DNA of 10,393 nt from Tychonema litorale BBK16 (GTDB taxonomy: Bacteria > Cyanobacteriota > Cyanobacteriia > Cyanobacteriales > Microcoleaceae), in contig NZ_JAKJHX010000158.1 in assembly GCF_021648855.1 (NCBI RefSeq), forward strand, positions 1 through 10,393, read 5' to 3'. Positions within the stretch are counted from its first letter, which is position 1. Each line of letters opens with the position of its first letter. Positions 6,270 through 10,393 of this stretch are shown here, piece by piece. A model generated the notes under the pieces. The model was not told the origin of the DNA. It did no database searches and saw nothing but the letters and a program-made list of their open reading frames with translations. Both the position numbers and the translations under genes were made by a program.

Positions 6270-6327
6270 GCGGATTAACTATTAATTAATTATCTTTGAT
6301 CGGCGTGCAAGCAGCGATTTTCAGAAC

Positions 6328-6567
6328 ATGAGACAAAGGGATGTTCCCCACTCAAGGAATAGCCCGGTGAAGATTTATCGAGATAGCACAGCCATTGACC
6401 TTCAAAATCAGTCCTCACGACTCACAGTCCACTTGACTCCATCTGACCCGTTCATGAGGCTCTCTGGCGGTAGCCTGATTCGGGTGCAGCTTGGAGCGCC
6501 TTTCGCATTGCTACTAGGCCAGAAGGTCAACACAGCCAACATGGGGGTGCGTTATGGTCTTGTCTAA
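6328..6567 (+). CDS. Doubtful small ORF overlapping the replication gene start
   Basis: A 79-codon frame runs from ATG 6328 to a TAA 14 bases inside the replication gene. The protein resembles no family I know and has no signal peptide or obvious domain. It is short, polar at the start, with a slightly hydrophobic patch near residues 57-64. No good ribosome binding site precedes the ATG. It could be a leader peptide translationally coupled to the replication gene, since overlap of this kind is common in coupled genes. It could equally be an untranslated leader that happens to be open. If it is not coding, 6301-6553 is a leader or regulatory region with nothing else recognised. Confidence 0.3.
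   Translation: MRQRDVPHSRNSPVKIYRDSTAIDLQNQSSRLTVHLTPSDPFMRLSGGSLIRVQLGAPFALLLGQKVNTANMGVRYGLV
6543..6547 (+). promoter_or_regulatory. Ribosome binding site of the replication gene
   Basis: GGGGG (6543-6547) lies six bases before the ATG at 6554 and supports that start. Confidence 0.6.
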
Positions 6568-9500
6568 GTCCGCCCTCAATGAATGGCAAGAAAGCGGTGT
6601 AGACCCCGCCATCTTCGCCCTCAACGTGCAAACCCTTAGTGGCGACGCCCCCTACGCCTACCTCCTATACGAAATTAACGCCGCCTCCGGCAGAGTCCAC
6701 CCCGACGCACAATGGCGGTGGGCCAGAAAGCACTACAGCCACATCGAACACGGTGGTTGGTGGTGTTCGGGCCTTGACCCCCTCAACAACTGGCAGCCCA
6801 TGTATTGGGGCTGCTTCAAACCCGATCGGCCCCGCAACAGCTTCGATCCAAACGGTAAAACCAAGCCCGTCAAATACGAACACCCCCCCAAAACCCCCAC
6901 CAGAGCCTTCTTCCTGCAAGTCCCAGACCACATCTGGGCAAAAGTTGCAGAACGCCACGGCGTCCCCATCAACCCTGAAAACCCAGAGGACTTGGGGGAC
7001 TTAAACCAGGAATTAGAAATTAGGAGTTGGGACTCAGAGGAAACACCAACCCCCAACTCCCAATTCCCAACTCCTAACCTTGAGACAGGGGAGAAAAATT
7101 CTCCCCTGTCTCCCCCCTATCCCCCGAACCAGCCTCAGTTTTGGCAATGGGTTTGGCTCAACAATATCCCCGTCACCATCGTCGAAGGCGTAAAAAAAGC
7201 CGCCTGCCTGCTCACAATGGGCTACGCGGCCATTGCCCTCCCTGGCGTCACAATGGGTGTCAGAACCAAGAACGCGCTAGGGGAGAAGTGCAACCCCTAT
7301 TTCATCCCCGAACTCCAACACTTCGCTACCCCAGGGCGGGAAATCTACATCGGCTTCGATCGCGACAGCAAGCGCTCTACCGTCCTCAACGTCAACCGCG
7401 AGATTGACAAACTCGGCCGCCTGTTCACCGCCGCCAAATGCTCCGTCAGCGTCATCACTCTGCCAGGACCGGAGAAAGGCATCGACGATTTCGTGGTAGC
7501 CAGAGGCGAGGATGCGTTCATTGCCCTCAAAAACGTAGCACGAGGCTTCCAATTTTGGCAGGATAGGGAATCATGGGTTTTAACCTATCCCGCGTCTTTA
7601 ACGCTAAATTCTCGCTATCTGGGAGAACTCCCCTATCCAGAGGCCGGCTTAGCCTGCATCAAATCCCCCAAAGGCACCGGCAAAACCCGCTCCCTCGCCC
7701 ACCTGGTTTCCCACGCTCTGAACACGGGCGAACGCCGCGTGCTAGTCATCACCCACAGGATTCAGCTCGGCCGCGCCATCTGCGCCGGGTTGGGAATCAA
7801 CTACATCGACGAAACCAAGAACTCGCCGGAAGGCAAATTATTCGGGTACGGCTTGTGTGTAGACAGCCTCCACCCCCACTCAATGGCCCGTTTCAACCCC
7901 GAAAACTGGTCTGGGGCGATCGTCCTCATTGATGAGTGCGAACAAGTCATCTGGCACGCCTTGAACTCCAGCACCTGCCGCGAAAACCGCGTCGCCATCT
8001 TGCAAACCCTGCAAGAACTCATTCGCACCGTCTTAACCACCGGCGGCTTAATCGTTGCCCAGGATGCTGACTTATCTGATTGCGCGATCGACTACTTAAA
8101 GGCGCTTGCTGGCATCCCTCTCGAACCTTGGATTGCCGTCAACGAATGGAAACCTAAAAAAGAGCGGGACGCGATCTTCTACACCACTCAAAGTCCCGCA
8201 CCACTATTCGCTCAAATGGAGCAAATTCTGTCGCGAGAAGTCACCGGCTGCGACCTTGAAAGTCGCGCCCTCTGTTGCCCGATCGATCGAGACAGGCCCC
8301 ACATTATGGTTGTTGAAGACTCCCAAAAAGTCAAAGGAAAATGGTCGTGTCGCAACCTAGAAACACAACTGCAAAAACGATTTCCCAACAAGCGCATTCT
8401 CAGGATTGATAGCGAGTCAGTAGCCGACCCCAACCACCCCGCTTGTGGCTGCGTTGAGAATCTTAATGCCACCATTCAAAACTACGACATCATCATCGCT
8501 AGCCCCACCATTGGCACAGGAGTTAGCATCGACATTCGCGGTTATTTTGCAGCGGTATTCGGCATTTTCAAAGGAGCAATTGCCGTCAACGATGCCCTGC
8601 AAAGTCTCGCTCGAGTCAGGGATGAAAATGTTCCAATCTTTGTCTGGACAGCGCCCTTTGGCATTGGCAAAATTGGCAACGGCAACGCTTCTTATCGAGC
8701 TCTCCTTGCTTCCCAGCAGAAGGTTATCAAAGCCAATATTCGCTTGCTGCAAGGAGTTGACTTCGACATCGACGCGGCCCACGACCCGGTTCACCTGAGA
8801 ACTTGGGCAAAAATGGCTGCTAGAATTAATGCCGGAATGTGGCATTACAGGGAGGCGATTAGGTACAGCCTAAAAGCTGAAGGGTTTCAGGTAAAACTGT
8901 GCCGAGAAAATCAACTAGAACAACTCCTTTTAGAGGGATTAGCGCAGCAAATAGCAGCCAGCGCGGTTAAAAACTGGAAGCTATTGCAGCAGGTTGCCCA
9001 GAAGGTTGATGCTGGGTTAAATGAATTAAATCTCCGAAATGTTGGAGCTGCTCTGGCTAAGAAAGAGGCTGAGTCAATTCAGCGAGAAAACTGCAAAGTA
9101 GAAGCGGATGCTGTTGCTGATGCTCCTGATATTACTCTGTCTGAGTATCTGGAGTTGAAGGACAAGCGCTCCAAGACTCGGGGCGAACTCAATCAAGAGC
9201 GCAAGTATCAACTGCAAGAGACTTATGGGGTGTCGGTGACGCCCGAGCTGAAATTGAAGGACGACGACGGCTGGCTACCTCAAATTCGCCTGCATTACTA
9301 TTTGACCCATGACCCAGAGTTTGTCAGGAAACGAGATAAAAATCACTTGGCGGGGCATCAAGAAAGGGGTCAAGGGAAGGTTTGCCCGCAAGATTTGCGC
9401 TTCCTGAAAGCTTCTGTGGAAGCTCTCAGGAAGTTGGGGCTGGTGGAGTTGTTTGACTCAGACAGGGAGTATCGAGGGACTGATCCGGAGGTGATAGCCT

Positions 9501-10048
9501 TTGCTCAAAGGGTCAAGCAGTATTCTGCGGACGTGAAGGATTTTCTGGGTATCAGGATCCACCCTAATGCCCAGCCAATGGAGGTGGTTCAGTACGTTTT
9601 GAAGAGGAAGCTGGGCTTTACCCTGCGACGGGTTCGCCAAGAAAGGTCGGAGGAACGAGATGCTTTGGGCAGGTCTAAGCGCATTCGAGTTTACCAGTTC
9701 GAGTTCCCCAACGACGGCAGGTCGGCGATTTTTGCGGCTTGGCAGCAGCGGGATGAGAAGACTATCTCTTTGGCAGAAGCTGTGGCTCCTTGTTTGGAAG
9801 GAATTCCTGGCGGCACAGGGTCGGATAAGAATATAAATATATCGGAGGCTGTGTCGCCAGTAGATGAAGCTGCGATCGCAGGACACTCATTGAAAGTGGG
9901 CGCGCTAGTGCGGTTTGCTGGTGAGGTTCAAAAATATGTGGTTAAAGCTGTCTCAGGCGCTCAAGTGATGGTGAAATCGTTGCTTTCGGGTGCGATCGTC
10001 CACACTTATGCTCGCCGCTTAGAGCTGGCGGATGGAGGAGCGACGTGA
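6554..10048 (+). CDS. Plasmid replication protein, CyRepA1 type (DUF3854/Toprim-like plus helicase)
   Basis: A 1164-residue protein with the CyRepA1 architecture of cyanobacterial plasmids, whose role is replication initiation at the plasmid origin. Residues about 1-345 hold the DUF3854 region with a Toprim-like centre: Glu211 in VTIVEGVKK, then D269-R270-D271 in IGFDRD and GIDDF. A helicase follows: Walker A SPKGTGKT (GTGKT 374-378; the usual first Gly is Ser), Walker B LIDECE (D460, E461), a motif V-like SPTIGTGVSID (650-660), and a motif VI-like DALQSLARVRD (680-690; Arg687, Arg689). Residues about 850-1080 look like DNA-binding or winged-helix material. A small beta-rich tail (about 1115-1160) begins VGALVRFAGEV. 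Origin-like iterons lie 330 bases upstream. The family is assigned by recall of the architecture. Catalytic primase activity of the Toprim-like part is unproven. Two palindromes sit in-frame at residues 156-187, and codon use changes near 8800. Confidence 0.88.
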   Translation: MVLSKSALNEWQESGVDPAIFALNVQTLSGDAPYAYLLYEINAASGRVHPDAQWRWARKHYSHIEHGGWWCSGLDPLNNWQPMYWGCFKPDRPRNSFDPNGKTKPVKYEHPPKTPTRAFFLQVPDHIWAKVAERHGVPINPENPEDLGDLNQELEIRSWDSEETPTPNSQFPTPNLETGEKNSPLSPPYPPNQPQFWQWVWLNNIPVTIVEGVKKAACLLTMGYAAIALPGVTMGVRTKNALGEKCNPYFIPELQHFATPGREIYIGFDRDSKRSTVLNVNREIDKLGRLFTAAKCSVSVITLPGPEKGIDDFVVARGEDAFIALKNVARGFQFWQDRESWVLTYPASLTLNSRYLGELPYPEAGLACIKSPKGTGKTRSLAHLVSHALNTGERRVLVITHRIQLGRAICAGLGINYIDETKNSPEGKLFGYGLCVDSLHPHSMARFNPENWSGAIVLIDECEQVIWHALNSSTCRENRVAILQTLQELIRTVLTTGGLIVAQDADLSDCAIDYLKALAGIPLEPWIAVNEWKPKKERDAIFYTTQSPAPLFAQMEQILSREVTGCDLESRALCCPIDRDRPHIMVVEDSQKVKGKWSCRNLETQLQKRFPNKRILRIDSESVADPNHPACGCVENLNATIQNYDIIIASPTIGTGVSIDIRGYFAAVFGIFKGAIAVNDALQSLARVRDENVPIFVWTAPFGIGKIGNGNASYRALLASQQKVIKANIRLLQGVDFDIDAAHDPVHLRTWAKMAARINAGMWHYREAIRYSLKAEGFQVKLCRENQLEQLLLEGLAQQIAASAVKNWKLLQQVAQKVDAGLNELNLRNVGAALAKKEAESIQRENCKVEADAVADAPDITLSEYLELKDKRSKTRGELNQERKYQLQETYGVSVTPELKLKDDDGWLPQIRLHYYLTHDPEFVRKRDKNHLAGHQERGQGKVCPQDLRFLKASVEALRKLGLVELFDSDREYRGTDPEVIAFAQRVKQYSADVKDFLGIRIHPNAQPMEVVQYVLKRKLGFTLRRVRQERSEERDALGRSKRIRVYQFEFPNDGRSAIFAAWQQRDEKTISLAEAVAPCLEGIPGGTGSDKNINISEAVSPVDEAAIAGHSLKVGALVRFAGEVQKYVVKAVSGAQVMVKSLLSGAIVHTYARRLELADGGAT
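7020..7112. repeat. Two perfect palindromes inside the replication gene
   Basis: First pair: TTAGGAGTTGGGA (7020-7032) and its complement (7065-7077), a 13-bp stem with a 32-base loop. Second pair: GAGACAGGGGAGAA (7082-7095) and its complement (7099-7112), a 14-bp stem with an AAA loop. They encode a Pro/Asn/Thr-rich linker (residues 156-187) between the N-terminal part and the Toprim-like core. AACTCCCAATTCCC-type strings are familiar as cyanobacterial interspersed repeats, so this is probably a repeat insertion that stayed in-frame. Confidence 0.75.
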
Positions 10049-10393
10049 GAACGCTGCCAAAAAGTGTGATTCGTTTTTAGTCCAGCACGACCTGAAAAGG
10101 GTCATCTGTTCTGCAGAGCCTACTCTGCTAAGGTATTTACAATCCTTACCCTCATGTAAAAGACTCATCTGAAGTCCGGTCGCGTCTCAGTACAGTATTG
10201 GACGCTCGTGGCGCCCGCTCGCCGAAAAAATACTCTTCAAACGTCAGCTTGACGGGAGCTCACGGATTGAATGATCGCCCTGGCAATTGTGTGCGGTCTC
10301 AGACAATATTGCCTTGAAAGACAGTTATACCCCTGTCGCAGCAGGGCTGTTTCATTCTCAGGTACGATCGGCAAAAGTAAAAGCGATCGCGCT
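10049..10393. other. Downstream region without a confident gene
   Basis: Short dyads are present: GCAGAG/CTCTGC at 10113-10118 and 10123-10128, and CGTCA/TGACG at 10242-10246 and 10250-10254. Neither has a T run, so neither is a clear terminator for the replication gene. An ATG at 10271 opens a frame of 41 codons that is still open at the right edge, with GGGAG twelve bases upstream. Its predicted residues resemble nothing I know. A HIP1 site (GCGATCGC) lies at 10383-10390. Confidence 0.5.

Larger units (their letters stand above)
6061..6300. other. Candidate plasmid replication origin
   Basis: The region combines iterons (6160-6220), four copies of a second repeat type around them, and an AT-rich stretch at 6271-6300 (containing ATTAACTATTAATTAATTAT) that could serve as the DNA unwinding element. 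It lies between the HTH gene and the replication-protein gene, which is a normal origin position. No match to the DnaA box TTATCCACA was seen. A weak promoter may overlap the right-hand repeat (TTGACT at 6237-6242 with CTTACT 17 bases on), which would allow autorepression. That last point is speculative. Confidence 0.7.

Noticed and set aside
6639..9886. Other long frames inside the replication gene on both strands
   Set aside because: They are out-of-frame shadows of a C-rich coding region. Their products are low-complexity Pro/Arg/Ser-rich with no motifs, whereas the main frame has the full helicase motif set.
2746..10225. Near-identical 14-mers CGCCCGCTCGGCGA (2746) and CGCCCGCTCGCCGA (10212) as att sites flanking the replicon
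   Set aside because: A 14-mer match with one mismatch is expected several times by chance in this length. The sequence is GC-simple, and the recombinase gene would lie outside the bracketed segment.
10271..10393. Start of a gene running off the right edge
   Set aside because: Only 41 codons are visible, the ribosome binding site is poorly spaced, and a minus-strand frame is also open there. There is not enough to call a gene.

Overview
The window looks like accessory, plasmid-type DNA from a filamentous cyanobacterium. Three lines of evidence support this. HIP1 palindromes (GCGATCGC) occur at 3355-3362, 9872-9879 and 10383-10390. The longest gene has the architecture of the cyanobacterial plasmid replication protein CyRepA1. 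The first gene is a CHAT-domain protein of the type abundant in filamentous cyanobacteria. Several small inverted-repeat elements also sit in or between genes. I cannot tell from the sequence whether this is a free plasmid or an integrated copy.

Layout. 1-1443: 3' part of a CHAT-domain gene (+), open to the left edge, starting in a 15-bp tandem repeat and carrying an in-frame palindrome near its 3' end. 1585-1691: a MITE-like element bounded by TA, in the gap where the CHAT gene and the next gene converge. 1699-2685 (-): a tyrosine recombinase with all catalytic residues. 2686-2843: its leader, with a dyad and GC-rich palindromes. 2844-3956 (+): the wreck of a SAM-dependent DNA methyltransferase. 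It carries premature stops, a frameshift, a 120-bp MITE with an 8-bp target duplication, and a 75-bp duplication/insertion whose middle reads like a piece of 23S rRNA. 3957-4289: no intact gene, perhaps a TnpB remnant. 4290-6026 (+): a 578-residue protein with a C-terminal helix-turn-helix. 6047-6300: a terminator, then an origin-like region with three 22-bp iterons framed by copies of GCGTAGTAAGG in both orientations, ending AT-rich. 6328-6567: a doubtful small ORF. 6554-10048 (+): a CyRepA1-type replication protein (DUF3854/Toprim-like plus helicase). 10049-10393: no confident gene.

How it fits together. The helix-turn-helix gene, the iterons and the CyRepA1-type gene are consecutive and co-oriented, and probably form one replicon: origin, initiator/helicase and a likely DNA-binding regulator or co-initiator. 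The tyrosine recombinase would suit multimer resolution or integration. The methyltransferase is dead cargo that records several insertion events. No complete new defence or signalling system is visible. The most unusual items are the 23S-like patch inside a duplicated methyltransferase motif, the organised iteron region, and palindromic repeats carried in-frame inside two functional-looking genes.
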